From contig NC_054548.1 in assembly GCF_017654505.1 (NCBI RefSeq), positions 23,136,370-23,200,369 of the forward strand: 64,000 nucleotides of DNA. The letters are read 5' to 3'. The stretch is from Polyodon spathula (Eukaryota; Chordata; Actinopteri; Acipenseriformes; Polyodontidae). The notes beneath the pieces were generated by a model that saw nothing but the letters and a program-made list of their open reading frames with translations, was not told the DNA's origin and ran no database searches. Position 1 is the first letter of the stretch. Every line of letters starts with the position of its first letter. A program made the position numbers and the translations under genes. Positions 24,151 to 34,823 of the stretch are shown one piece after another.

Positions 24151-24367
24151 TCTGTTGTACTCTCTGAGTACACTCTCCAGTGTTACCCATGTGGTAGGAG
24201 TATCCCGTTCGAACTCGTACTTTTAAGGACCCTCTGTTCATAGAGCAGTATTAGGACATATGTCTTTCTAACCAGACACTGAGGCGCTGTTCCATGTATT
24301 TTACACATGCTGTGACTGATCTTGTCCTACTGCAGCATGCTTTCCCTCGCGACTGCTTTAGTACACA

Positions 24368-24457
24368 GTACCCATTAGTTGAATTTTTTTGAATTGAAAG
24401 AGAACGTAAGGTACCATATGCAACCCCGGTTCTCTGAAAGAGAAAATAGCCATCAAG
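24368..24457 (+). repeat. Internal complementary region of DIRS copy 2
   Basis: GTACCCATTAGTTGA...GAATTGAAAGAGAAC is complementary to the left end. CAACCCCGGTTCTCTGAAAG with AGAAAATAGCCATCAAG is complementary to the right end (24640-24691). Confidence 0.85.
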
Positions 24458-24487
24458 CAGAAAGGTCGCTTCAGTAGCCCTTGTGGC

Positions 24488-24691
24488 CTGAAGCAAAAGA
24501 GGCTGGGCTTCCTACTCTCTGCATAGTCATTCAGCACCCGAGGGGCGGGGCGCTGACGTCAGAGCTACGGAGGCCTAAAGGCAGCTTTTATATTAAGCTC
24601 AGCATAATCCTATCACCTGACGGCGATACCCATTAGTTGATGGCTCTTTTCTCTTTCAGAGAACCGGGGTTGTATCCGCAACCTTACATTC
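24488..24691 (+). repeat. Right inverted terminal repeat of DIRS copy 2
   Basis: Pairs with 20203-20385. It extends further out through AGAACCGGGGTTGTATCCGC, whose complement is found in both internal complementary regions. Confidence 0.9.
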
Positions 24692-24692
24692 A

Positions 24693-26632
24693 CCGTGAGA
24701 TTTATTTTAGATATAACCCCTTTTTAATCAGTCTTACTACAGAGACATGACGTGTGTGAGGTAACCTTAATGGTATATACCTTGCTAATATAAATTATAG
24801 ATTTTCACTTTCGAGCAGCCATTTTAAAATGTGCATTTAAAGATGCTTGGAAAATGAATGGAAAAATACTGTACACTGGAAAATGTGGGTTTGCCTCAAC
24901 ATTTTATTAGTATAAGTTATTTGGTTGATTGCATATATTGATAGTAGATAAAATGGGATATTCACTATGGCTGTGTTAGCCAATTGCTTTGTGTACTTAT
25001 CATTGGCTACTGGTAGGTTAATAGAGTAGAAATTGACGTTAAATGACGGCTAGGGTTTTATTTATCACCACCACTTTCATTTATCACTGAAGATCTTTGT
25101 AATAAACTATGGGCCATTGACTCTTGATTAATTCCCAATGTTTCTCTTGCTGTTTTATTAGTTCTCATTATAGTATATTCTTAATATTCATTATAGTTTA
25201 GTTCATGTAGTTTGCAAAATAAAAGAACAGTCCCAGATTAACCTTAGCTGATTGATTCCACTGAATATAAGACAAAGACCAATGTTAATGCTTGTTTTCT
25301 TTTTTTTTCACACATGTGAATCTCAGGTGTATTTGTTTAAGTGTACATAATTCAATTTAGCCCATAGTGTTCTTAGCTTTACATGATCTTTATAATATTG
25401 ATCTACATTAGGGGTGAGTAAACCCAGACTCAGGGGCCAAATGTGATACAAATAATGTCCACTGAGTGGTAAAAGAGATTGTAAGCAAAATTGCAAACTC
25501 CCCTAGTCTGCAAAATGTATGCATGTCATGTAATCCACTAGATGCTTTGTGAGAGTTGTAGGCAACTATTCAACACCACTCATGAGAAAGCGTTATGTCA
25601 CTCAAGGCAGTGGCTGTGACTCAGCTATCTTCACTGAGCACAGCAGGCTTCAATAACAGGTCACAATGTTTGGGGTGCTTGGTGGAGGTCCCAGTGCATG
25701 GTCTTGTGTTGTTGAGCTGAGGTCTGAAAGCAAAGGCTCCTCTCCTGATTTGTCTTATGACACACTATGACCACATAAAAGTAAACAAGTGAAAAAAGAC
25801 ATATCACATCTCTGTTGGACAATACTAGGAACATTAGAAAATACAATAAACAACATGCAACCTAATTTAAACAAAGGGATAATAATCTATAATATGTTTT
25901 ATCTCTATACTTACTTGACTGTTAATTCTTAGATATATGAATATAGTAGGAAAAAAAACAGAGCTGAAACAGAATATGCTACACGCAATGTAGTGTGCAG
26001 ATAATTGACAATCCTATCCAGGTACAAATCAAATAAGTCAGAACTCTATATCATCCTACAGCAAGAAAAAAATGAACATGGCATATTGATGTTTACTGTT
26101 TAGCATAATCACTAGACAGTAATTGCCTGTCCCTATTCACAGAATAAATGAATTCCGAGCACAAGAAAAATTATAAGGTAGGAATGGATGCGAACCTGCG
26201 AACATGATTGACTGCTGCAATTGCTCTTAAATAAAATCAGGGTCTATATTGCTGTGGTATAATAAGCTGTAATCGGATAGATGTAAATTACAAAGTGCTT
26301 ACTTCACCCCATACCTCTTCTTCTGTAATGGCTGTAATGTGGGGAGAGGGTTAGCTTCCTGAAATGAGGAATGACCCAAATAAAACACACATTTTTTTTA
26401 TTTTTACAACACATTTATATCTGCTTCTAAACTTGGTGAATTGTTCTGTACTCCCAGGTCACATAAAGCCTATCCACAAGCATGTATAGCAAACGAATAT
26501 GAAATGTATCAGGGAAAGCACATCAGCAGTACATATACGGTAATCCTAGGATTTACCGATTAGGAATCCCTATAGATGTAAGTGGAGCAGTCAGTCCCAC
26601 TGTCATATAATACAAAATGCAGTAAATTCAAA
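24693..26632. other. Intronic sequence, nothing recognised
   Basis: AT-rich, no supported feature. Confidence 0.45.
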
Positions 26633-26634
26633 TA

Positions 26635-27249
26635 CAGGCAGTCCTCGCACTTACGACACAATTGGTTCCTGAAAGTCGCGTTAAGTCGAAGCGTCGTAAG
26701 TCGAAGAACATTTTCCCATAGGAACAATGTTATAAATTGGGGTAACATTTCTAACTGTATTCCAGATAATACAGTTTTACAAAAATGACCCGTTATATTG
26801 TACTCATGCAAATATTTATGTAACTCTTTACACTCAGCCCGGTGGTTACACGCATATTACTTAGACACCCACCTGGCTTGTTTAAAAGTACAGACTCTGG
26901 GCTTTCCAATGACGTGTTCGGTGTATGTATGTGGTACTCCTAGCAGGAAATATGATCGCCTGAAGTTAAGTCCCTCAACATGTGACAGAGTTCACAGCTT
27001 AGGTTTCGTTTTGAGTCAATTGCTCTTATCAGTCATTGTTAATGGCAAAAAAAAAAAGTTACATGCCTAAAAAAATAAAAAAAAACACGGTAGACTACGT
27101 CAGGGCGCCCACTTCAGGTACTGCGTTTCAGACACCGAGCATGCGCATGACGCCGTGTCGTAAATGCCTTATCAATGTCGTAAAATCTAAGCAGGGTAAT
27201 AATGCAAAAGAGTCGGAAGTGCTGTGCGTCCTAAGTTGAGGATGGCTTG
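26635..27249 (-). mobile_element. Tigger/pogo-like element with a nested insertion
   Basis: Left end CAGGCAGTCCTCGCACTTAC after a TA (26633-26634). Right end GTTGAGGATGGCTTG is followed by TA (27250-27251). The two arms match, in reverse orientation, the intact copy at 40579-40899, including GAGCATGCGCA and TCGTAAATGC. The centre (about 26819-27060) is an insert related to the piggyBac-like repeat at 53324-53929. No transposase ORF: a non-autonomous copy. Confidence 0.72.
26819..27045 (+). mobile_element. piggyBac-like repeat fragment nested in the Tigger-like element
   Basis: GTAACTCTTTACACTCAGCC matches the TTAACTCTTTACACTCAGCC terminus at 53324. Interior ACGTGTTCGGTGTATGTATG, GATCGCCTGAAGTTAAGTCC and CACAGCTTAGGTTTCGTTTT match the reverse complement of 53700-53890. 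The far end is missing. Confidence 0.65.
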
Positions 27250-27251
27250 TA

Positions 27252-28098
27252 AATTGATACATATATTATTCCATATAGTGCACAATAAATATTATTATAC
27301 AACTTCAAATAAAGAAATATACTGTGATTCATCCAGTATGACTAACTAATTTTTGACGAATAATAAATTATTTGCCTTTTACAGGCAAAAGATTTTAATT
27401 GTGCAACAAGTTTCAGAGGCTTTGTTGCTTAGTGTGATAACTCAGTTTTAATTTTCATATCTCACCAGTGTCATACAACTGTGCCAATCTGAGTGGGCAC
27501 ATTCTGAGTCGTGCAAGTCAAATGTCAGTGTAAGTTACCACTTAACTTATCAATACAACTCTTAAATAAAAATCTAGGGGAGTTATGTTAAATTCAAAAA
27601 GATAATAAAGGCACTTGAAGGACTAGATTCCTACAGGTCTTTCTAATACACATGTTAGATCCATCTTACACAGAAGCATTAATGTTTATCTCCTCCCACT
27701 CAGCCAGACAGTGTTCAATGCAGCTGCAAATGTATACATTGACAGTTATCACATTAATATCCTATTTACATTCCCAGAATAATGCAGAACTCATTAAACT
27801 ACTTGATTAAATATAAATGGAACATAAAGGACACACAAAACAAGAGAGAGAGAGAGATTTACAAAGGCGGACAAGACTTACCAAAATTGCTTCTTTAAAA
27901 TAGAACTACCAGTGCAGAAATATTTTTCCCCCAAATAAGGTCAAGGACAATTAAATGAACATAAACCACTAGACACAATCTGCTGGCAATGTAGATATAT
28001 GTTAAAGTCTCTATTCATTTTTAATAAATTATAGAATGGTAAGTTCAATTAATGGGAAAATACATCAATTAAAAAAATAAGGTCTGTTTTCGGTGTGA

Positions 28099-28175
<77 letters not shown>

Positions 28176-29460
28176 ATACACACAAACAGGCAGGCACATT
28201 ACTCGTTCAATTGTCTTATACTAAAGTAGCTTGCGTGTGGTGGAGACAACTGACAAACCCATTGCAGCAGACTGTCCTTGCCAAATCAAGGCAGAAGACT
28301 TACACATTATTTCTTAACATTCTTGTTTTCTGAGATATCTGCTTAAAGTTCATGCTTCAATATTTCAAGACTTTGTTAAGAAAAGTGCTGAAGTAGTCCC
28401 CAGGTAAATGTATCCCAGACTGGAACTTTCTGCTTTAAACAACAATTAAATAGGAAATGGTTTCTTCAGCTGTAATGTATTGACTAACGCCCCCACCCCA
28501 TCTGCAGTGCTTCTGCATTGCTTGCAATTGCAACAAAATGTGTGGGCTTTGTGCTAATTATTACAATGGACGCAGCTGGTAATATTTCTTTGTCTCTAAA
28601 TTGAACTGAAAATGTACTCCAAACAAATGTATTGTTTAATAAATTGTAGTTTGTGCACAAAATAAACTTTGAAACAAGCCTGTATTATTTATTTTAATTT
28701 AATGTTTGGATTTCCATTCATGCCAGAACAATACAGAGAATAGGAATGTAATCCATTGTGGTCCATTTAAATTGAACTAAACAGCAGTTTTAACTAAAGT
28801 GGCAGTCGCATAGGCAAACATTATCCAAGTAAATGTTTAAAAATTCCAGTGAAAAATGGCACTTAAAAATGTTTATCAAAATCATAGAAAGCACAACATT
28901 GCTTATTGGATTGATCCTCATTTGCTAGACCTTTCTGCCTCCCACTTCATGATTGGCCAGGGCTAGTGTGGAGCACAAACTCTTTTCAAAATCACATCAG
29001 GGTGACAGGACAAAAAACCCACAAATGAAACAACATACATCAGCACCTTGTTTTCCCTTTCAATCTCGAAACATGAGTTGGGAAATGACCCTTGTGTCAC
29101 ATGACCTGAGTACATGTTTAAAAAGCTGCCTAATAGGCCTGGTGTGACCATGTGTCTGTGCCATTCTGGAACAAGACGCTCCATCACACAGCAACCTTTG
29201 CCATTTGATTCCTCACTACAACCTGAGCTGACTTGTAATCACTTGCTCCGTTTTTCGTGAGAATCGCTTTCTCTTTGAGACTGTTTGATTAAGTGATTTA
29301 CCTCGCTTGTTCCTTTTCGGAAGCTGGCTTGCCCCTTCCTTGGATGCAACGGTAATTTGAGCTATTGATTTTCCAAACTAAGTCACACAACCATGTGGTT
29401 TAGTGTGGATTGCAGAGAAGCAGCAGACGCTGTTACAAGTTTGTCGTTGGAATTTCAATC
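27252..29460. other. Intronic sequence with a (TA)n tract
   Basis: (TA)n at 28104-28173 and a short (GA)n near 27843. No other supported feature. Confidence 0.5.
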
Positions 29461-29477
29461 CAGACTGTAAAGTGTTT

Positions 29478-29705
29478 TAGTGTGCCACGCCTCGTAGCTT
29501 CGGCTCAGCGTAATACAGCACACTGACCCGTTGCATAGCACCTTGGGTTTTAATCGGTGGCACATGGCCCTTCCATGTGTAGTACCCCGTACGCTCACCC
29601 AGTGCCTCCATGCTCGGCGCTCCTTGGTGCTCCCTGCATTCCCTCGGTGCTCCCTGCATTAACCTGCTGCATAACACTGCCGTGCATAATCCTGTTTCAT
29701 TAAAG
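29478..29705. other. GC-rich patch of unknown origin next to the exon
   Basis: CpG-containing sequence with an imperfect ~22-bp direct repeat (TTGGTGCTCCCTGCATTCCC / TCGGTGCTCCCTGCATTAAC). It lies within 30 bp of the splice donor of the downstream il1rapl2 exon. Composition is unlike the surrounding intron. Possibly a repeat fragment. Confidence 0.35.
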
Positions 29706-29729
29706 GTTTAAAGATGTTTCAGTGCTTAC

Positions 29730-29883
29730 CTGTTACAGTTAATTCTGTAGTTCTTCGTACTACAAAGTTTCCAAATTGCAGTTCACAAGTGTAATTCCCG
29801 ATATCATCTTCTCGAACCTCCCGTATAATTAGAGTATCCTTCCTCCGTACAACTGTTTGTCTCCATACTTTTGGCTTGCATTC
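29730..29883 (-). CDS. il1rapl2: IL1RAPL2-like exon encoding the second half of an Ig-like domain
   Basis: A 154-bp internal exon. Acceptor AG at 29885-29884 (TTTATACTTAAAG|GAATGC); donor GT at 29729-29728 (ACAG|GTAAGC). It encodes [15 protein letters not shown], then [20 protein letters not shown], then [12 protein letters not shown], ending in phase 1. NYTCEL is the F-strand D-x-G-x-Y-x-C region of a C2-type Ig fold and includes an N-glycosylation sequon (NYT). IL1RAPL proteins are single-pass synaptic adhesion receptors: three extracellular Ig domains bind partners such as PTP-delta, and a cytoplasmic TIR domain signals. This exon is the end of Ig domain 2. IL1RAPL2 is preferred over IL1RAPL1 from residues such as [14 protein letters not shown]; a database alignment would settle it. 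Introns on both sides are packed with transposons. Confidence 0.88.
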
Positions 29884-31016
29884 CTTTAAGTATAAAATAA
29901 AAGAAAAAAGAATGGAAATGCAGTTCAGCATTTCAACACATTTTTCAGTTAAAAGCAACAGTCTGAATAATAATCAAAAGACAAACAAGTGGTACTATAA
30001 GGCATTACCAGACACAAAATACTGTTGCATTAAAATGAAGGAGCAAGTGGTGTGAGACTGATGATCAAATCCAGGTCTCTGGGTTTTGAGACCAACATAC
30101 CAGGATCATTCACTGTAGGAGACTACAATCAGCATACCTAGCCACTTTCCAAAGTTTGTATGTTAGTATATTGTGTAGGGGAATAAATCGAATATGTAAC
30201 CACCAGTAGACATATTTTACCCACTGTGTGCCACACTAATGAAAGCACATCAGCCTAATATATATTGCAGTGACTGAGGACCAAACTCCAGTCTCTACAC
30301 TTAGAGTCCAAAGTTTTCTGTCCTAAAAGAGCCAGGCTCAAGACATGTATCCCTCAAGGATATTTTGTGAGAAAATAAGATATTGAGGTCTGTAATGGTA
30401 TTGCTGGACCTCTACTTTTTGGTATTCCTTACCTTCAACTCAACTTACAAACTTCAGCATTGCTTACATGTTTTCTGCTGTCAGGTTGTCTCAGGTATTT
30501 TTTTTTTTTTTCTCAATAACACCACCCTTATTTCTTCCTGTGAGGCACACACATTTTAGACATCTGTACTTACTAGGCAGATTAAATTGTAAAAGTAAAA
30601 TTAAGGTGTCTGAATGTCTGGCAGATCTGAAATTTCACATTCACCCTGCAAATCAGACCAGAAATTTAAAAACAATGAGGGTGACATTGCTTTTAAACCC
30701 TTTGATGGATTTGCTTGTTTGTGGCACTGATAAAAAAGGAATGTTTTGAATTGTTTCTAGATAGCAATGTTCTGAATTGTAATGTATTTACTTAACCTGT
30801 GTGCAAGTTAAACAGCTCCTTCTCTCATGTATTTAATTAATAATGGCAGCCATGTTTATGTGCTCTTAGTTTACTAAGAGTAACGATATCCCTTTTGAGT
30901 TGTAAACGTTTGCAGCAATTACTTAATCAGTTTAATGTTGTGTGGTGTTTTTTTTTTTTTTTTTTTTTTTACTTCAAAGATTAAACAATAAAGATAGAGT
31001 AAAAATGAGTAAAAAC

Positions 31017-31733
31017 TGTGGCAAAGTGGCTGAGTGGAAACAGGTACTGGAGTGACGCAGTGTGTTAATGAAACAGACAGAGCCTTATATTCTGGTTTAA
31101 AAAGTGCTTTTTATTTTGTATCCAGGTCTGCTGTAACAATAATCCTCCGGTAATAAATAATAAAAAAGAACAAGTATCTGTCCCACAATAATACATACAC
31201 GGTAACCAGTCTTGGGTGCGTGCAGTAGTGCTCATGGTGGATGATACAGTTTATTTTTGTGACAGTAGTGCAGTGCTGTTCTGGCTTAGTGCTGGTCCTC
31301 GGTGACAGCTCCGGAATAGTGTTAGCCGTCTAGTGATTTACAAACAAGACGATTACACACAGACAAACAAACAAAAACACTCACAATACTGCTTCACTGG
31401 TTACAGGGTCTCTCACAGTCCTTCTCAATTTCATAATAAAAAACCAAAGCAAATGAACAGATTACGATTCTCTGTCCCCTTTTATGCTGTCACACATGAC
31501 CACTTGGTAAACCAGTGCAACCGCCTATCCAATCTGCGGCTCCCACATCGTTTCCCTTCCAGGTCAATGCATTATTGCAACTGAGTCTCACCCCCTTGCT
31601 AGCTGGCTTACTTCCCTTGAACCCTGGGAAATAACTGTCAGGCCAGCCCATCCAGGGAACTCTGCTCTCACTGCTTAGCACCCTCTCAGTTCGGGAGGGA
31701 GATTTACAACCAAGAATCATTGTATTTGTCACA
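31017..31733 (+). mobile_element. TGTGGCAAAGTGG...TTTGTCACA repeat, copy A
   Basis: It shares start, end and many internal blocks with 44059-44809 (TGGCAAAGTGG; ACAGACAGA; CCCCTTTTATGC/CCCCTTTTGTAC; CACATCGTTTCCCT; AGAGATTTA-CCAAGAATCATT; TCACA). Ends are TG...CA, and also a short inverted pair TGTGGCAAA/TTTGTCACA. No target duplication was found. Solo LTR or non-autonomous DNA element; I cannot decide. Confidence 0.6.
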
Positions 31734-31952
31734 GTGAATTCTTTAAGAACACAGTTAAGTTAGATAGACGCCAGTGCCTTCTTCACTATACTGATTAATA
31801 ACTGTATTTAGTAATTGGTGTATTTTTATATCTGTTAGGAAGGAGTAGTCCCTTCTTGCGAGAACGCTCTACAAACATCTTTTTTTTTTTTTTACCAGTT
31901 TATGATTATGCATTAAAAAATGTTCATCTTAATTGTGTATTACAGTAACTAT

Positions 31953-31960
31953 GTAGTGTT
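31953..31960 (+). repeat. 8-bp target site duplication GTAGTGTT (left)
   Basis: Identical to 33443-33450; it brackets the hAT element. Confidence 0.9.
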
Positions 31961-32040
31961 CAGGGCCATTTTAAACACTTATGGGGCCCTGGGCAAACCT
32001 CTGCTGGTCGGGCCCTGATGTAACTTAAAAAAAAGGATGG

Positions 32041-32750
32041 TGAGTAAGTAGAATCAAGAAAATGCACAGAGTCCTTTTCTTCAGTCAGTTGTTAGGTTTA
32101 TTGAAATATGCAGGGAGTCTGGTCCCAGGTACAGGACAAACATAATACTCGTTCTTACAATTTTTGCATGACATTAAATACCCTTCTGTATAGATGGTCC
32201 ACCTCCTCTTTCTCTGATACTTAACCAATAGCAAAGGTACAACACATTATTCTGTTACCATATATTTAATTTAGTGTGTGTGTGTAGTCTAGTGTGACGA
32301 CCTCTGAACTCAGTGCATTCTTCAGACCCCTGGTGCCCAAAAGGTCCATACATCTGGTTTTTGTCATCTTCTTGAGACCCTTTGATTCCAGTGGCATTAT
32401 TTCTTATTCTCCCTGAGAACCTTTGGGTCCAATGGCAGTCCCTGGGAGTTTTTTAGCCCCTTTATGCTTTACATTCCAAAAGTCTTAGAGCCTGTCCCCT
32501 TCTGGTCCACAGCATTGTTATCTTGTTAGCTTGCAGTCAATGCTGGGCAAGAAGCTTGTAGACACAAGGTCTCTATAAATTGTTAGCAGTACATGCAATT
32601 TGAACCAAACAGTCTGCTATCTGCAATATTAGTATCTTTTCAGAAAAGAACACCAGTATAGCTCTGCCAGTCCATATGTGTAGCAAACTGCTAATCAATT
32701 CTCGATCCATGTTTTCCAACAGGCCCCTATTTATGTTTCCATAATTACAC
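32041..32750 (-). mobile_element. Putative solo LTR nested in the hAT element
   Basis: On the minus strand it starts TGTAATTATGGAAACATAAA. AATAAA at 32102-32097 is followed by ACTGACTGAAGAAAAGGACT and then a TTGATTCTACTTACTCA end. A poly(A) signal about 60 bp before a CA end fits R/U5 of an LTR. No target duplication and no internal viral or retroelement genes. The alternative is another repeat with a poly(A) signal. Confidence 0.4.
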
Positions 32751-32809
32751 CCCCCACCCATGTTCAGATTATAGCAAATTTAAATATGTATACTATTTAT
32801 TTCAAAGCA

Positions 32810-33242
32810 TTTACCTTATGTGCCTTTTGGGTGGCAAATGTGTGAATAATGTTCCTGTAGTCAACATTGCGAAGCATGTCCGATTCAGCATTCATTATGG
32901 TAATATCTGTGACATTGGGTCATAGTAGTCCATTGCAAGTTTTTGATCAGCTTAATTTTCAAAAAAAGATCGTTCTCCAGAACAGTTAGTGATCATCAAT
33001 GTGAGATAGATCTTTAAAGCAATTTCTGGTTTAGGAAAAGTAACCTGAACATAATTATACATAAATTGCTCCAGGCTACAGTCTTCTTTTTTCTGATACA
33101 AGAAGACAGAGAGGAATGACTGGAACTGAATTAACTCATCGCCAAAGTTGATATCCAGATCACGTATGTAGAAGTCCGACAACTTATCTGCAGCAAGTCT
33201 AATGGAGCCTGGACCATCGTTGCAAAGTTTGTTAGAATCCAC
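32810..33242 (-). pseudogene. hAT transposase C-terminal dimerisation region (ZMYM1/THAP12-like)
   Basis: The 33242-32952 frame contains ADKLSDFYIRDLD, QFQSFLSVF, FPKPEIALKIYLTLMITNCS and GERSF. This is the hAT C-terminal dimerisation motif (P..E..L.IYL.L..TNCSGERSFS). After a frameshift near 32950 the tail NAESDMLRNVDYRNIIHTFA continues the match to about 32810. Transposases of this group cut and paste the element. The RNase H-like catalytic core is not present. Related host proteins are ZMYM1 and THAP12-type genes, but the target duplication and termini mark this one as a transposon. Confidence 0.78.
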
Positions 33243-34636
33243 AGATCACATACTGTAAGTTGCTAGCCGATATTCCAGGCATACCAAAAGCCTGTCGATA
33301 TACCGCAGAAAGGCCTTAGTACGAAAAGCCTCCTTTGGTGTCAGCTCATCCTCAGCTTCTTATCTCTTGTGACTGGAAGGGGCCCCTGTTACCCAGGGGC
33401 CCTGGGCAGCTGCCCTTTTTGCCCTGTGGTAAAATGGCTCAGGTAGTGTTTGCGTTTTATGTGATTGATTTGTATTATTGTTTTATGAGGACTGGATTCA
33501 TAATGCACTCAGACAGGTGCCTGTAATGCAGAACTAGCATGATACAACCTTTGTATATCGGATTGCACATCTCTGTATTTCAAACCGAAATAAAAAGTAC
33601 AAGGAATAAAGTCTGCAAACAAACAGTTGAGTTTGCGAGTCTATTTCCTGTAATGAATAATAATGATATTACTAACTTCACTTTAAAAAAAAAAAAAAAA
33701 AAAAAAAGAAAACATTTGCAAATGAGACTGCTTTATTTCCTGGTCTAAGTGGTATCTAATTTAAGAAATTATGATTATTTAGTTCTTAAAAGTAGTCACT
33801 ATAGGTTTCCAGCCAATGGACTGCACAAAAAAAAAAAAACAAGACTCCAAAAAAACATTGAAGTATAAATTGGAGTAAATGTTATGCATTGTACTAACAT
33901 CTTAACGATCCTGCCGCTGCTCAGGCTGCTGCATATCAGAACCTAAAAATCAGCCATGTCATCCTTACAATTCTAATTGAGGCAACAGCACTCACCATGC
34001 TTTTAAAGGGGTAGGGATTTATTCCTGTTTAAAAATACTGGTTATATATTTTAAAGAAAATCAATATGTCCATGTTGAATATTTGCAACCAATAAATTTA
34101 AAAAGGTGATTGCCATAAATTTAAATTTCTGCTTCAGCTCTAAATGAGATTGATTTTTTTTTTTTTTTCTGACCTCCCAATTCTGTAAGTGTGTCCATAC
34201 AAGTAGCAGTCCCATGGATATGAACCCAGAAGGAACAGTGTATTTATGGCAGACCTTGATATATTTGCCACTCTGGAGTCTCCAATATATAGTCTGATTA
34301 ACAAATGTCCAATTATGCTTCAGTACATTTTTCGTAAACATTTATTTTTATGTTTTCTGTGGGCACACAAGAATGATACAATAATTACTTATAGTATTGT
34401 GTTCTAACTATAGAAATAAATATAATAAAAATGTAGCCCTAAACAGTCTGAAAATTGTATGTATTGTGTAGAAGGTATATACTAACAGGAAATGACATGT
34501 ATTTGCAAACAATGTTAAAGATTACATTTTCTTTGGCTGCTTTTTTTACTTTCAACGCTACCAGGTCTTTTTAAAATAAATATTTGACATGCTGATTTTT
34601 CTATAATTCAAATGATGTAAAAATAATGGCGCTTAC

Positions 34637-34823
34637 CTTATACCATACTATATTGGGCTCTCTGTGAGGCAGTCCATAATCCTCGATGTCGGGGCATGAA
34701 ATTTCTTTGTTTTTGCTAAGTTCAGCTTTTTCAAAGTACCTCATTTTGGAATTGTAGCAGAGATCTGTGTCATTTTCAGCCACAGTCAATGACATAGAAA
34801 CCTTCATACAATACGTTGAGTTC
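34637..34823 (-). CDS. il1rapl2: IL1RAPL2-like exon encoding the Ig1-Ig2 junction
   Basis: A 187-bp internal exon. Acceptor TTTCATTGCAG|G with exon start at 34823; donor AAG|GTAAGC with exon end at 34637, phase 0. It encodes [37 protein letters not shown], then [20 protein letters not shown] and IVWYK. That is the last strand of Ig domain 1, the linker and the first half of Ig domain 2. The Cys in EISC should pair with the Cys in NYTC of the next exon. NST and NDT are N-glycosylation sequons. VWYK joins in frame to ECKPK of the 29883 exon, the same junction as in vertebrate IL1RAPL genes. KAELSK and DIED favour IL1RAPL2 over IL1RAPL1. Confidence 0.9.

Larger units (their letters stand above)
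20203..24691 (+). mobile_element. DIRS-type tyrosine-recombinase retrotransposon, copy 2 (full length, degenerate)
   Basis: Both termini are present. The left inverted repeat (about 20203-20385) pairs with the right (about 24488-24691). An internal complementary region sits at 24368-24457. Order inside: leader with a CTCTCTTTTACAG splice-acceptor-like motif, GTGCAC minisatellite, a second diverged copy of leader plus minisatellite, RT C-terminus, RNase H, tyrosine recombinase. Gag is missing. No flanking target duplication is seen, as expected for recombinase-mediated insertion. Multiple stops, a lost catalytic Arg and a TA expansion make it inactive. Confidence 0.9.
31961..33442 (-). mobile_element. 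hAT-family DNA transposon remnant with exact 8-bp target duplication
   Basis: Left end CAGGGCCATTTTAAACA, right end TGTGGTAAAATGGCTCAG: imperfect inverted termini with the shared core GCCATTTTA. GTAGTGTT flanks both sides; 8-bp duplications are diagnostic for hAT. It carries a transposase C-terminus on the minus strand (33242-32810) and a nested LTR-like insert (32041-32750). The transposase N-terminus is missing. Confidence 0.85.
29884..34636 (-). other. il1rapl2: Intron between the two il1rapl2 exons
   Basis: About 4.75 kb, GT (34636-34635) to AG (29885-29884), phase 0. It contains a repeat at 31017-31733, a hAT element with a nested LTR-like insert (31961-33442) and poly-T/poly-A runs (30948-30970, 33685-33707). 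Nothing else was recognised at 29884-31016 or 33451-34636. Confidence 0.85.
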
